Assembly (NCBI GenBank): GCA_002205965.3 | Contig: NADL03000451.1 | Coordinates: 2,480,001 to 2,544,000, forward strand | Direction of reading: 5' to 3' | Length of the DNA stretch: 64,000 nt | From: Kappaphycus alvarezii | Taxonomy: Eukaryota > Rhodophyta > Florideophyceae > Gigartinales > Solieriaceae | In this document: piece after piece, positions 43,378-53,529 of the stretch | How the letters are laid out: each line of letters opens with the position of its first letter | How positions within the stretch are numbered: the first letter of the stretch is position 1 | The notes under the pieces: model-generated | Told to the model about the DNA's origin: nothing | Seen by the model: the letters and a program-made list of their open reading frames with translations, nothing else | The model's database searches: none | Program-made: the position numbers and the translations under genes

Positions 43378-44133
43378 ATGCATGGTAATGGAGGGCTGCG
43401 GCGATGGAACTTGATGACTGTCTCAGTGATGACGTGGGTAATTGTGGTGCTGTGGATCTTATTCACAATGGGGGGAATAGGCTTCTCTGGAAAGCAATTA
43501 TTCAACTGGCATCCGATACTAATGACGCTGGCTGTGATTGTACTGATTCCGCAGGGCATCTTGATGTGGAAGGGCTTGAATGCGGTAGAATGCAAGGAGG
43601 AAAGCATGGAGTCGGAACAGAGAAGCATAAAGATTTGTCATGTGGTGCTAGTAATGCTGGGGTTTGTGGTTGCGAATGCGGGGATTGGAGTGGCGTATGC
43701 AGCACATGTGCAGAGGGGGGTGGGGCACTTTTACTCATTGCATTCATGGCTCGGGCTGGTAACATTGTTGATGATGAAGTGCAATGTGATGGGAGGATTG
43801 CTGCGATGGGGAGCTAAAGGTTGGATTGGAGATGGATTCATATCACAGGGGCACGGGGTGGTAGGGAGGTTGGTTGCCGGGGTCGGTGTGTTGACAGTCG
43901 TGATCGGAATAGTTGAAATGCAAGTGGGGGCATGGCGCGATGGACGAGAGTTTGGAAAGGAGGGCATGATCACGGGAATAGTGGGGGCGGTAATTGTGTT
44001 GGCGGGGAGTGGGATTGGAGCAATGATTTGGGGATTGGGATCGGAACCAGGGAGCATTGTCAAGGGACAGGGGGTTGGTTGTCGAGGAAGAGATGGGGAT
44101 GGGGGAACGGAGGTATGGGGGAACGGGGATTAG
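43378..44133 (+). CDS. cytochrome b561-family transmembrane electron carrier
   Basis: Single exon, 251 codons from the ATG at 43378 (the frame is open to a TTG at 43345). Six hydrophobic helices are visible. The four heme-binding histidines of the b561 fold appear as FNWHPILMTLAV, IKICHVVLVMLGFV, YSLHSWLGLVTLLM and QGHGVVGRLVAGV. Members move electrons from ascorbate across membranes to acceptors such as monodehydroascorbate or ferric chelates, using two b hemes. The last 35 residues are Gly/Arg-rich and outside the fold. Gene composition is G-rich over the whole length, unlike neighbours that start C-rich. Confidence 0.88.
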   Translation: MHGNGGLRRWNLMTVSVMTWVIVVLWILFTMGGIGFSGKQLFNWHPILMTLAVIVLIPQGILMWKGLNAVECKEESMESEQRSIKICHVVLVMLGFVVANAGIGVAYAAHVQRGVGHFYSLHSWLGLVTLLMMKCNVMGGLLRWGAKGWIGDGFISQGHGVVGRLVAGVGVLTVVIGIVEMQVGAWRDGREFGKEGMITGIVGAVIVLAGSGIGAMIWGLGSEPGSIVKGQGVGCRGRDGDGGTEVWGNGD

Positions 44134-45577
44134 ATTGGGCGAGGTAATGGCAATGAGGTTGTGGATTGTTGCAACGGAAACCTCAATGACGATGGTGCCA
44201 GTAGGAAAGGTAACTGCAAATGGAAATTCGGCACAGTAAAGTATCAAGCGAGGGGTTTATCATGCTGGCATCTTTGTGCTGCAACTGGAACTTGGCGCGT
44301 GTAAACAACCATTGCTGCTTCATCTTTTCTATTTCTTGAAAGTGACGTGATTCAAATGTAGGCTTGAAATGACCCGAGGAGAATTGGCCTATTCGGTGAT
44401 TATCACGCTCACGAATGATGCAGAGATGATTGCTGATGCTTTGTGACTGGATTTTGGCAACGAGCGATTATAGTCGAGCTCCATTCTTTTCGCAAATGAT
44501 GACGGTGCGTGTTGAAAGTGCCAGCGGCTGTGTAACTAACAAATGGTGGCTTATATGTGTGTTTACAGAGATGTTCCGCCGCGCTATTTCCGGGCTGCAT
44601 AATGCAAGGCATGTCATGTGAAGCTTCCCTGTGCTGGTTCTGCACCTGTTGGTGCAGTTACTTGATTCGCATGAGCTGGAAGCAACGTGATACAAACTGC
44701 AGCGCACAACAAAGTCTGCAAGGCAATTTTTGTAAAGAAACTTTCCATTTCATTCGTTCCCCTGAGGTGCGTGATTTCTAAGCAATTAAGGTAGCATGTA
44801 AAATGCAATTCGCCGGAGACAAATAAAGCAATGTCACTGCCAGTAAGGCACCAAGCTCTTTTGCTGATCTGTAGCTATCAAATGGTTTCGAGTAATAATA
44901 ATGGGTCAAACCGAGGAAATCGCAGTGAGCCGACAACCGTGCAGAATCCTGCAAACAAACAAAGGAACTCTTCAACTATGAATGAACACTGAAACCCAAA
45001 ATACAGAGTACGGCCTCGACAAAATCCGATTCGTGAGCCGTTGCAATAATGAGATCAGTCTGCAGGGATAAGCGGATCGATTTTCTTGCCGGGCTTTTCA
45101 ACTTGATTCCATTGCGCACCTCTCCATTAGAGGTGCAGTATCCTAACCAGTCCGATCTTGTTTCGATACCTTACTCTAATCCATTTTGCCGTCGAGAAAA
45201 CTGTAATGATAGCTTCCCATACAGTACATACGGCAGGTATCTTTATTTGGGCTTCTCGCAGTTTACAGCCATTTTTTGGACTAGTGAGTGGTTTTATTGG
45301 GAATGAGGCCCAAGTTTTAGAAAACGATACGGGACACAGTATATATTAATGAGTTCTGAAAAAACCATGTCAATGATACAAGCATTAATAAATCTACCAG
45401 GCTCTTCGTCGAGAGCAAATAAAATGTTCATCACACCAGGCACGCCGCCATACAACGAGGTCAAAGTAATTCAAAAACCTCCAACAGGTTGAAGAAATGA
45501 CCGCCCATTTCACAATTGGGTAAGTCTTTTACCATATCAGTGGGCCTTTGATGACTGGATATCTCACATCCCCCTTA
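44134..45577. other. intergenic, no recognised gene
   Basis: Short frames only, no motif. It ends at the TTA target site of the Harbinger element. Confidence 0.55.
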
Positions 45578-45590
45578 GAGCATCTCCACC
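45578..45590 (+). repeat. left terminal inverted repeat, Harbinger
   Basis: GAGCATCTCCACC preceded by TTA. The bases further in (AACTCGATTGACAAATGAG) do not pair with the other end. Confidence 0.88.
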
Positions 45591-46290
45591 AACTCGATTG
45601 ACAAATGAGTAAACGGACAAAACTTATTGCAACGTGTATTGCAGTAAACGGCTGGGTTATATTTGATGTGAACAAACTATAGCACCTTACGTACCATCCC
45701 CACTGGTGCTGTAGTCGATCTCAACCCTAATGACGAGCACAACATTTATCCTATACCTTTTCTGGACAGCAGCGAAGACGAATGTAAATCCAGGATGGGA
45801 GGGTCGGTGCCAGGTCGTGCGCTCAATATTGAGAGAGGACGCGAAGAAGCGGCAACAAAACTGTATAACGACTACTTTGCTCACAGTCCTGTTTACTCCG
45901 ATCTGCATTTCAAGCGAAGATTCAGAGTATCACGTGGGGTTTTTCGAAAAGTTCAACAAGCGTTACAAGCACACGATCCGTATTTCACGCAGCGTATTGA
46001 CTGCACTGGAAGTAGCGGGCTTACGTCATATCAAAAGATGACTGCAGCTCTCTGCCCGTTGGCATATGGCTCCGCCGTTGATTCAGTCGATGAATACTTG
46101 AGACTAGAAGAGTCCACAGCACTGAAATGTTTGAAGAGGTTCTGTAAGGGGGTCGTCGCGTGTTTTGGTCTGGGTATCTACGGTCACCAACGAAGGAAGA
46201 CTTGGAAAGATAATTGCGCGGTCGGAAAGGAGAGGATTTCCAGGAATGATGGGTAGCATCGATTGCGCGAAATAGGTATGGAAGAATTGC

Positions 46291-46716
46291 TGAAACAAAG
46301 AGGGAGGCAGCCGGGGTTCTGCTAAAGGAACAGTAGAGGCGATGGTAAAGGGTTTCAGAAAGTTGGGGGCAAAGGGTGTTTGGAGTGTACCTGGATTCCC
46401 ACAAGAATCCAGATGAGCCTCCCCTTTTATAGACAGTATGGTAGCTCTACGCTAGAAATTCTATAATTTGTTAGCTCAGTAGAACGTACTAGAAAGTAGA
46501 GGTGTAACTATAGAATTGTACTATCTAGAATACAACTACGTAAATAAAACGATGACGTGGGGCTCCACGTTAAATAAAAACAATGAAGGAAAATCAAATT
46601 TCTAAAATCATTCAAGACGGTACAATTTCTCTGTTACACCACTGTGTAATAGAGAACTGGAATAGCGACAGCGAACAAGTCTCTATTACACAGTGGTGTA
46701 ACAGAGACATTGTTAC
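46291..46716. mobile_element. 426-bp insertion in the Harbinger transposase
   Basis: The transposase reads colinearly to WKNC at 46290 and resumes at NCPTAYHG from 46717. AATTGC occurs at both edges (46285-46290 and 46717-46722), as a target-site duplication would. The insert ends with a perfect 28-bp hairpin. No coding motif is recognised in it. It may be a small non-autonomous element, or the remains of an intron plus decay. Confidence 0.55.
46628..46707. repeat. perfect 28-bp inverted repeat (hairpin)
   Basis: The arms 46628-46655 and 46680-46707 (TCTCTGTTACACCACTGTGT...) are exact reverse complements around a 24-nt loop. It sits at the right end of the insertion in the Harbinger transposase. 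Confidence 0.93.
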
Positions 46717-47435
46717 AATTGCCCAACAGCGTACCATGGGCAATACAAAGGAAAAGAAGGGGTTCCAGCGTAAACCTTGGAATGAATTGCGGACGATCAA
46801 TTGTGGATTTGGCATTTTTTTTTCGCTGTACCAAGAAGTGCAAATGAAATTAATGTTCTAGATTCGTCAACATTATCAGAAAAGATAGCAAACTGAACTT
46901 ATACTTTTCCTGTTGTGTACAAAATCGCTGGCGAAACGCGTACTATTCCGTATTGGCTAGCGGACGGAATATACCCCAAGTGGCCATCCTTTGTTCAGAC
47001 AGTATCATATCATGCTACGTGGAAGTAGAGAATGATAGCTGCATCTCAAGAGGGGTGAGGAAAGATGTGGAGCGGGCATTTGGAGTATTGCAAGCGAAAT
47101 GGCATATTGTTGCTCGTCCGAGCCGCTTCAGTAACAAAAAATCTATAAAGGCGATCATGGGATGCTGCGACATCTTACACAACATGATAGTAGAGACCCG
47201 TTCTTTGAGCTCACAGGGAAACAGCAGTTTAACGGAAGGCGACTTTCATAGAACAGTACATAAGAATGGAAAGCCTATGTGGGCTGTAGACTCACATCCC
47301 AGAGAGGCAACTCCACCATATGGTTCAATTGCAGCGATGTGTGTTGTATCTCTATTTACGCGCTTAGAATCGGAATACGCTAAGACGAGGCAGCTGGTCA
47401 TGGAACATCTATGGGCAAGGAGTGGTGAACGGTGA

Positions 47436-47579
47436 CTTCACTCGACGCGCGCTTCGCGCCCTACGTGTGCTTTTCATGGCTGCGTGCGAAGTCTGCGTGG
47501 TAGCGGCAGCGGCCTCGTTACTCGGCCGGCCGCTCCTGCGGACTTTGCCCTTGCCACTTAAAGCGCACGTCGAGTGAAG
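47436..47579. repeat. 144-bp fold-back element
   Basis: The arms CTTCACTCGACGCGCGCTT (47436-47454) and its reverse complement with one mismatch (47561-47579) enclose a GC-rich centre with GGCCGGCCGCT. It lies directly after the transposase stop and looks like a small MITE or a structured 3' region. Confidence 0.7.
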
Positions 47580-47589
47580 AAGGTTTATT

Positions 47590-48375
47590 AAACTATACTC
47601 TACTGTTTGATCGTCTTTGCTTTCTTTCTGCTTACTAATTCCCGTGAGTTCACGGGAACACATATTGCTGACGTACTCCATAGACTGACTGCTGTACCAC
47701 CCAGGAGGCGCATTTGTAAATAGTAATATCTCATAATGGCGTTTAAGTGCCTCATTTCGCTCCCTCTGAACAGCAGCATTCTCCGCAGCTGGGCGAATCC
47801 TTTTCTACGTATCACCTTTTCTCCGTTCGCTAGCTTTTGCTCTCTTCCGACCAACAGGGCGCATCTAACAACCGGAAACCTCCCTTTCTTCTGGAGTGAT
47901 GAGCTCTGCGCCTCCTTCAATAGACTTTGCCGGAGACAATTTGTAGATTTCGGACTTTCTGGATACCTCTGCACCTATTATGTATTTTTCATTATTGCGA
48001 AGAATGCGCCATGACTTTATGAAGCTAAATGGATTCCCACAGTCCTCATCTATTCCTGTTGTTTCCATGCCGTTGTAAAGAGCTGTTACCATATTGATCA
48101 TTTCACCAATAGATACACCTGTAGGATGTATTCTCACCACTCGTGTATGTCAGGCCGCAAATTGCATTCAATCCTTGTGCATAGTCTTGCATCTAGTCTT
48201 GACTGATTCCATCGTTCTTATTTCTCCATTTGCCTGCTTGAACTTGTCCTTGTACATATCTTGCACACTTTTGAAAAATTCGTTACCCTTCTGCTCCGTG
48301 CCGACGATTGGATTCTCTGAGACTGCAATCTAAGCTTTTGCAATCGCTTCATCTTCGCTAGGCGTGAAACTGGAG
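47590..48375 (-). pseudogene. Harbinger accessory SANT/Myb-like, NAM-associated protein (broken)
   Basis: On the minus strand: FTPSEDEAIAKA-x-IAVSENP (the stop is a TAG where Trp is expected), NEFFKSVQDMYKDKF, VVRIHPTGVSIGEMINMVTA, NPFSFIKSWRILRNNEKYI, then after a TAG MRPVGRKRAKASERRKGD and ERNEALKRHYEILLFTN. The order SANT-like helices, W-x-I-L-R block, RPxGRKxAK is that of the DNA-binding partner that Harbinger transposases need for nuclear entry and end recognition. It is convergent with the transposase, inside the same terminal repeats. Confidence 0.8.
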
Positions 48376-48755
48376 CCACGGCTTTTCGGTTTGTTGTCCT
48401 GCACAGATTTTTTTTTGGCGGCGTTTCGGAATCGTTGCACATTTTAGTGTTTGGGTTTGAGTTTACTTGATGAATACTGGGATTAAGGAGACTTTATCAC
48501 ATGGAAACGGCGCTATCAACTTTTGGTTTGTAGTCGGTTCGTTTGGGTTGCATTTCCTGGGGAATGTTGACCCTTTGCTATTGTGCAATTGGAAAGTCTG
48601 ACAGTCCACAAGCAAGGGGCTATCCGAACAAATCGTGCTTTATTACCCCCCAAAAATTTTTCTGGGCTATATTTTTTACCTCTTTTGACACTGGTGGTGC
48701 AGGGCAACAGTACAGAAAATGTAAAATCGTGTCTCTGTGTATTTGCCCGTTCACC

Positions 48756-48768
48756 GGTGGAGATGCTC
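48756..48768 (-). repeat. right terminal inverted repeat, Harbinger
   Basis: GGTGGAGATGCTC followed by TTA. Confidence 0.88.
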
Positions 48769-48835
48769 TTAGAACTCTTCGAAATAGCTATTCGCAACAA
48801 AAAACGGCACACCGCACCCGATTGCAGCTATCACC

Positions 48836-50188
48836 ATGAATCCAACTCCACCAGAGATTAATCAGAGAGCAACACCCTCCTCTGATCCTTTCCCATTCTC
48901 CCTTTCCGGTGCTGCAAACGGACTTCGCTTGCTAGCTGAGGCTGCTATCGAACGTAGCACAAGTCTAGGAGCCTACGATTCAGATAAACTCGGCGACCCT
49001 GATGAAGAAAAGGACTCATCGAGCCCTATTTATGATAAATTATACGAAGCAGGAGGGATTGAAGCCATCTTAAAGATGTGCAACTTCAACACAGAGGAGT
49101 TGGAGTACCTCTGGAGCAGGTTGGGAAATTCCGTGGCAATGCATTACAATGTGGGTCGGCTGAGGAGTAGTGACGTCTCAGGAAGCGGTGCCTTTTTCGA
49201 GATTATGACAGTCCTGAAGAACAGCGGGCATTGAGATTTTTTTGGCAAGGGTATTCGGAAAAAAAGGTCCGACATTCGAGACTCTTATTAATCGTTTTGT
49301 GAAGATGACAAGTGGTTTTTTATATGACTCTGCAGTTGTAGCGACTGGAACTCAGTGTACAATGGAGAAACTGGGAAATGATCGAGTGCCGTTTAGAAAA
49401 TTGATGTATGCAAAAATATGCAACAGATGTTACGTTCCAGCAAGCATGTCGCCCTGTCGGTACTATGCAAGAGGTGAAGCCCTACTTTAGTGGTCAAAAA
49501 CAAGCTTTACGGAGTTAAGGAGTTAAGGTTGAATTTTCAGTCTTGTCTAACGGTATAGCTGTCGGATGTACCAAGCGCTACCCTGTGTCAGTCTCGAATC
49601 TGAAAATATTCCAGGAAAATCGTGATTTTCTCCCTGAATCGCTAATAAAATCAAGGTACGAACGCCTTTGGGAGGACGTTGGGGAGCTGTTGACTGAGTA
49701 CCCGCGTATGAGGGCTTTTTTAGCCGACTAAGGTTATCAGGGTATTGACGAATTTAAAAGTGCTATACTACCCAAGAAAAATCCACAAAATGAATTTTAT
49801 CAGGGGATGAACAAAATGAAATAAAAAAGTTGCGTTCTATCGTGTGATGGTTGAAATGTTCTTCGGTCATTTGTGTGTTTTGTAGAGATTAATGTCCTCA
49901 AAATATAGGTGGTCGGAAGCAAGATACTGTCATTTCTTTTGCTGCTGTAGAGCTCGAACAAGCATGCACATCAGGATGCACTCATTAAGGGGTGTGAATT
50001 TAGATGTTTACCGTCAGTTTCGGAACCTTCTCGTGGAAATTGGAGTGCAAACTGCCCAGAAGCGACGATAGGTGCAGGAAAATTATCGGTGTAAACGCCG
50101 TGCTCGAATAGATGTGAAATATCGTGCTGGTTTTGGTGGCAACATCAGCAGTTCTGGCATCCGTTGGCAGCCTATTGATGAGATTTGA
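48836..50188 (+). pseudogene. DDE transposase, copy B (paralogue of the copy at 3.7 kb)
   Basis: It starts MNPTPPEINQRATP at the ATG 48836, and ANGLRLLAEAAIERSTSLGA and YDKLYEAGGIEAILKMCNF follow, matching copy A. Later blocks in shifted frames: FGKKGPTFETLINRFVK, YATDVTFQQACRPVGTMQE (first Asp kept), GIAVGCTKRYPVSVSNLKIF, LAD-stop-GYQGIDEFKSAI (second Asp followed by TAA), VMVEMFFGHLCVL (Glu) then a TAG, and an end ARIDVKYRAGFGGN. Copies A and B are diverged but clearly of one family, each broken at different places. Copy B begins 65 bp outside the Harbinger right end. Confidence 0.8.
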
Positions 50189-52232
50189 TTGAAAGAATTT
50201 TTTGATTTGTTTGATTTGGAAGCAGAAACAGATTCTAAAATATGCTAATTTGAAGCATTTTTGAGTTGTTTATGTTTTAGTGAACCTCATGTTATTATTA
50301 AATGTTATCGAGGTTTTTTTATTAAATTATTCGATTCATTGTAATTTTTTTATAATTAGGATACTGGCAGATGGGTAAGTATATTTGGTAGATCTCTTGC
50401 AAGTTTTATGATTCGTTTCTAATTTTCCTGGTCTTTCTCGAATTAGTTACTAACTCGGGCTGAGACCTATTGTGCGGATTTGAGATTTGGGATCCGCACA
50501 AGCATACTGTACTTCTGCGCCGTCGCAGACGTCGATTAGCCCTCCTATGTCCCTCCGTGACATATTTCAGTCACTTACTGTAGAGCATACCCACTGGTCC
50601 CGCGAGAGAAATAGGCAATTTGATAAAAATTTTGAACTCTTGTTCTTTTTTCATTGTTTATTTCATATTTTGGCTTTTTCAGCATATCCCTTTTTGGGTT
50701 TGCTTTTATCACTTCTCACCGCACTACAGCGACATACCTCGGTGTGTCTTGTCAGCTGCCAAGACCGTAACCGATATGAATGCGGACGAGCAAATAGAAA
50801 AGGAAATTCAGCAACTCCTGGCAGCTTCCTCCGAAGAGCAGCAGTATGATTTAAGGCGGTGAGGTTCGGGTCAGAAAAAGGCTGAGGACATGGATCGGGG
50901 TCATGAGAGGCCCCATGTCGTATCAACTGGCGAAACATCATAGAAAACTCCACATATAATGATGCAACGCTCAAGCGCCGTTTTTTGTGTCTCAATTCAT
51001 CTTCTGTTGACTTTCTGACGCAGTCGCAGAAAGATACTTTGGGTACAAACGCGACAGGACCGTTAAAATTGCTATTCATCCTATTCGCGGCGTTTCGAAT
51101 CCTGGCAGAAATTATTTGCTTTGACGCAGTAGAAGATATCTTATATATGTTTAAGATGATGTTTGAGGAAGGTAAGCTGCAGTTCTGCCACGCTCCTGTC
51201 GAGACGTCTGGTGAAATGTAACTCCAAGCGCCAAATCAGAATTAATGGTTGCATATTTTAAAAGATTTGGAGCGACAGGGCCTTCTAGGCTTTTTAGGAA
51301 GCATTGCTTGCTGTAGAATCACTTTGAATAAGTTTACGACTGAGTTTAACAGAAAATAATTAGTCAGAGATATAAATAATATAGCCGCTCTAGAGGCTAT
51401 GATGGACAGTTCTCTGTGGATCTGCCAGACTTTCTGGGTGTTTTACGGGTTTCTCAGCGATATTGACTTTTTCGATTGATCTCAGTTTTTGAGCAAGTCG
51501 CCTCATTTCAGTAGCTGAAATCGTGCGAGTTCATCATTAATCTCTTTTTAAAGAGTAAGCGTTACTGGTTCGACGAAGTAATTTATCCCAAGTGGCTCCT
51601 TTTTGAGTTTAATATCTCAACGGTCTTCCCTTAGAAGGAAAATATTTACGCCAAAGTGCAGGAAGCAATCAAGTAGGATATAGGTCGGTGTTTTGGTGTG
51701 CTTCGGGTGATATTTATCTTTTTCGCGCCCGCGTCTCGTTTTATGGTGGTCGAGACAATGTATTAGTTTCTTGCTGCCTCATGGTCAAGCTTTTGAAATA
51801 AGACAAAGAACAGTAAAATTAGAAGTAGGGGTGGGTATAGGGATCTTTGCGACTGTCAGGAATTAAACGTGATCATGTGGTGTGACCATGTGCGTCTATT
51901 TACAGTGAAGACAAAACAGCTACTGGTTTCAGTTACAGCGCTTTGCGAGGTTCATTACTACTTGAAGGATAAGTTGAAACACGAGCTTACAAAAAATCTC
52001 TTCATTACGCATGTGTGGTACAAAAAAGGCCATGTACAAGGTATATAAAAATGTCAACTCTCTGTTCGATCCCCGCTTGCCCCCATGTGTGGTAGGGAGG
52101 AGCATAATTTTGGGTTTTTAACTCCGATCTACGACGCAACTTTCGGATGTACTTGTTTAATTGCCTAATATTTCTCCTCTATCGCTCCGAGGAGCAGCAC
52201 CTTACTCGGCGCATCCTTCCGGACAGCCTCTT
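50189..52232. other. AT-rich stretch with short unassigned frames
   Basis: Two plus-strand stretches have protein-like composition: around 50760-50860 (MNADEQIEKEIQQLLAASSE) and 50985-51221 (ATGPLKLLFILFAAFRILAE). Neither gives a recognisable family. They may be parts of the element that carried transposase copy B. Confidence 0.35.
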
Positions 52233-52786
52233 TTATCTCTTTCCTCGCCTTTTGCAGAACCTCGTTCTGCCTGAATGTGAATTAATTCCTAGAAAATCCG
52301 GACTCGCCCCAGCTGGCCCATTTATGAAGACCATGATCTCGTTACGGCGCTCCAACTCCTTCAAGCGCTGCTTATGGAGTTGTGTCGCGCTGCCCGACAG
52401 CTTTGACTTCTTCATCTTCGCGTTATTTTCAGTCGCCTTCTTCTTAGCTGCTTGAATTCCTTTCGGCCTCATTTTACTGGTAATTTTCTTCTATTTCACC
52501 TTTTCCCAGATCCGAACATGCTGCTGCCTCTGGAATTTCTGATGGCCGACTCTACATGACTGCCCTCATTTTCGTTTGCACTGTTGCTGCTTTTGCTGTC
52601 GTGCTTTCCAAATTCGTCCCGGTTTTCGAAAGTCACCGAATTGCAAAGGACGTCCCAATACTCGTGAAAGCCAAACTTTTTTCCGATGTTCTCGAGCTTT
52701 TGATCAAACTCCACTTTGTTGCATAGCGATATGGCCAACCACACCTCGTCTTCGCGATACACGTGGCTCTTTTTCAGGGCTTTCAA
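52233..52786 (-). pseudogene. second SANT/NAM-associated transposon accessory remnant
   Basis: The frame 52786-52496 holds HVYREDEVWLAISLCNK, FGFHEYWDVLCNSVTFENRD and a Ser/Asn-rich linker. The frame 52472-52233 holds RPKGIQAAKKKATEN, KMKKSKLSGSATQLHKQRLK and LERRNEIMVF. This is the NAM-associated domain order of Harbinger-type partner proteins (trp-rich block, linker, RPxGxxAAK, basic helix). It is distinct in sequence from the one at 47.6-48.4 kb. It may belong to the element of transposase copy B. The part upstream of 52786 is too decayed to read. Confidence 0.6.
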
Positions 52787-53529
52787 GTTGTTGAATCACG
52801 CCGCGAAGCGCTTTTACTCCTTTAAGATCGCCTATCACCTCGTCAAGATTGACGACAGTGTGTACAGTGTGCACTCTTTTGGCTTGAAGCCATTAAAAGC
52901 GCTCTTTATCCGGATATTGAACGTATTTTTTGTCCTGTCCCCTATATCGGATCCTTGCCAGCATAAAGATGAGCCTTGGGCAATTTTACGTACACTGCAA
53001 CCTTTTTGTATGAATAATGTGTGGTCCGGTACTTGCAGATTACTTAAAAGACATTGATGGGTAGGCGTTTTGTTCAGATCTTTCGTGTGCAATGGAAAGA
53101 AGGTGGGGACGAGGCCTGGAAAGCTGTGGCCATGGAGGTAAGGCTTTACGATATATGTGTATTTCTGTGTTCGTGGTAATACTGCCTGAGTCTCAAACAT
53201 GAATTTTTTCCTTTTTCCCACGAATGTCTCTCTACGACCACATAGTTTAGTGTGGGTGCTTAGGTGATGTTTTATAGGGTTAAATTTACCGAAAATGGCA
53301 CGGCAATTTTATCTCTGTGTAAAAAATTTTAGTAATCCTCTGCTCGGTGGTATTTCAAGTGGAAAAGATCGAAAAAGGATTTTAAAAGCTTTCGCTCTGA
53401 CTGATGACTGTGCCCTTACAAATAAAGTGAAGTTAACATTTAGGGCTCATACCGTTGGGCTGTGTGTTCATCACTCACGTGATGTTTGCATAAAGGTCCA
53501 AACAGTCCTTGTCACCACGTGATGGAATT
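52787..53529. other. no recognised gene
   Basis: Short frames on both strands, no motif. Two CACGTG sites lie near 53476 and 53516. Confidence 0.4.

Larger units (their letters stand above)
45795..47435 (+). pseudogene. Harbinger transposase (broken)
   Basis: The N-terminal part 45795-46256 reads GREEAATKLYNDYFAHSPVY, FKRRFRVSRGVFRKVQQAL and YGSAVDSVDEYLRLEESTAL. Just after a frameshift comes RGFPGMMGSIDCAK with the first Asp (GAT at 46261). An insertion separates this from NCPTAYHGQYKGKEG, LWIWHFFFAVPRSANEINVL (about 46718-46870). Then follow YWLADGIYPKWPSFVQTV with the second Asp (about 46940) and, after another shift, RKDVERAFGVLQAKWHIVAR with the Glu and CDILHNMIVETR. All three catalytic residues survive, but stops and shifts break the frame. 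The closest known type is the plant ALP1-like/Harbinger nuclease. Confidence 0.85.
45578..48768 (+). mobile_element. PIF/Harbinger-type DNA transposon (inactive)
   Basis: It is bounded by 13-bp perfect inverted repeats GAGCATCTCCACC (45578-45590, and the reverse complement 48756-48768) and flanked on both sides by TTA (45575-45577, 48769-48771). TWA duplications are typical of PIF/Harbinger. Inside are the two expected genes: transposase on the plus strand and the SANT/NAM-associated partner on the minus strand, convergent. Both carry stops and frameshifts. Length 3191 bp, including a 426-bp secondary insertion. Confidence 0.88.
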
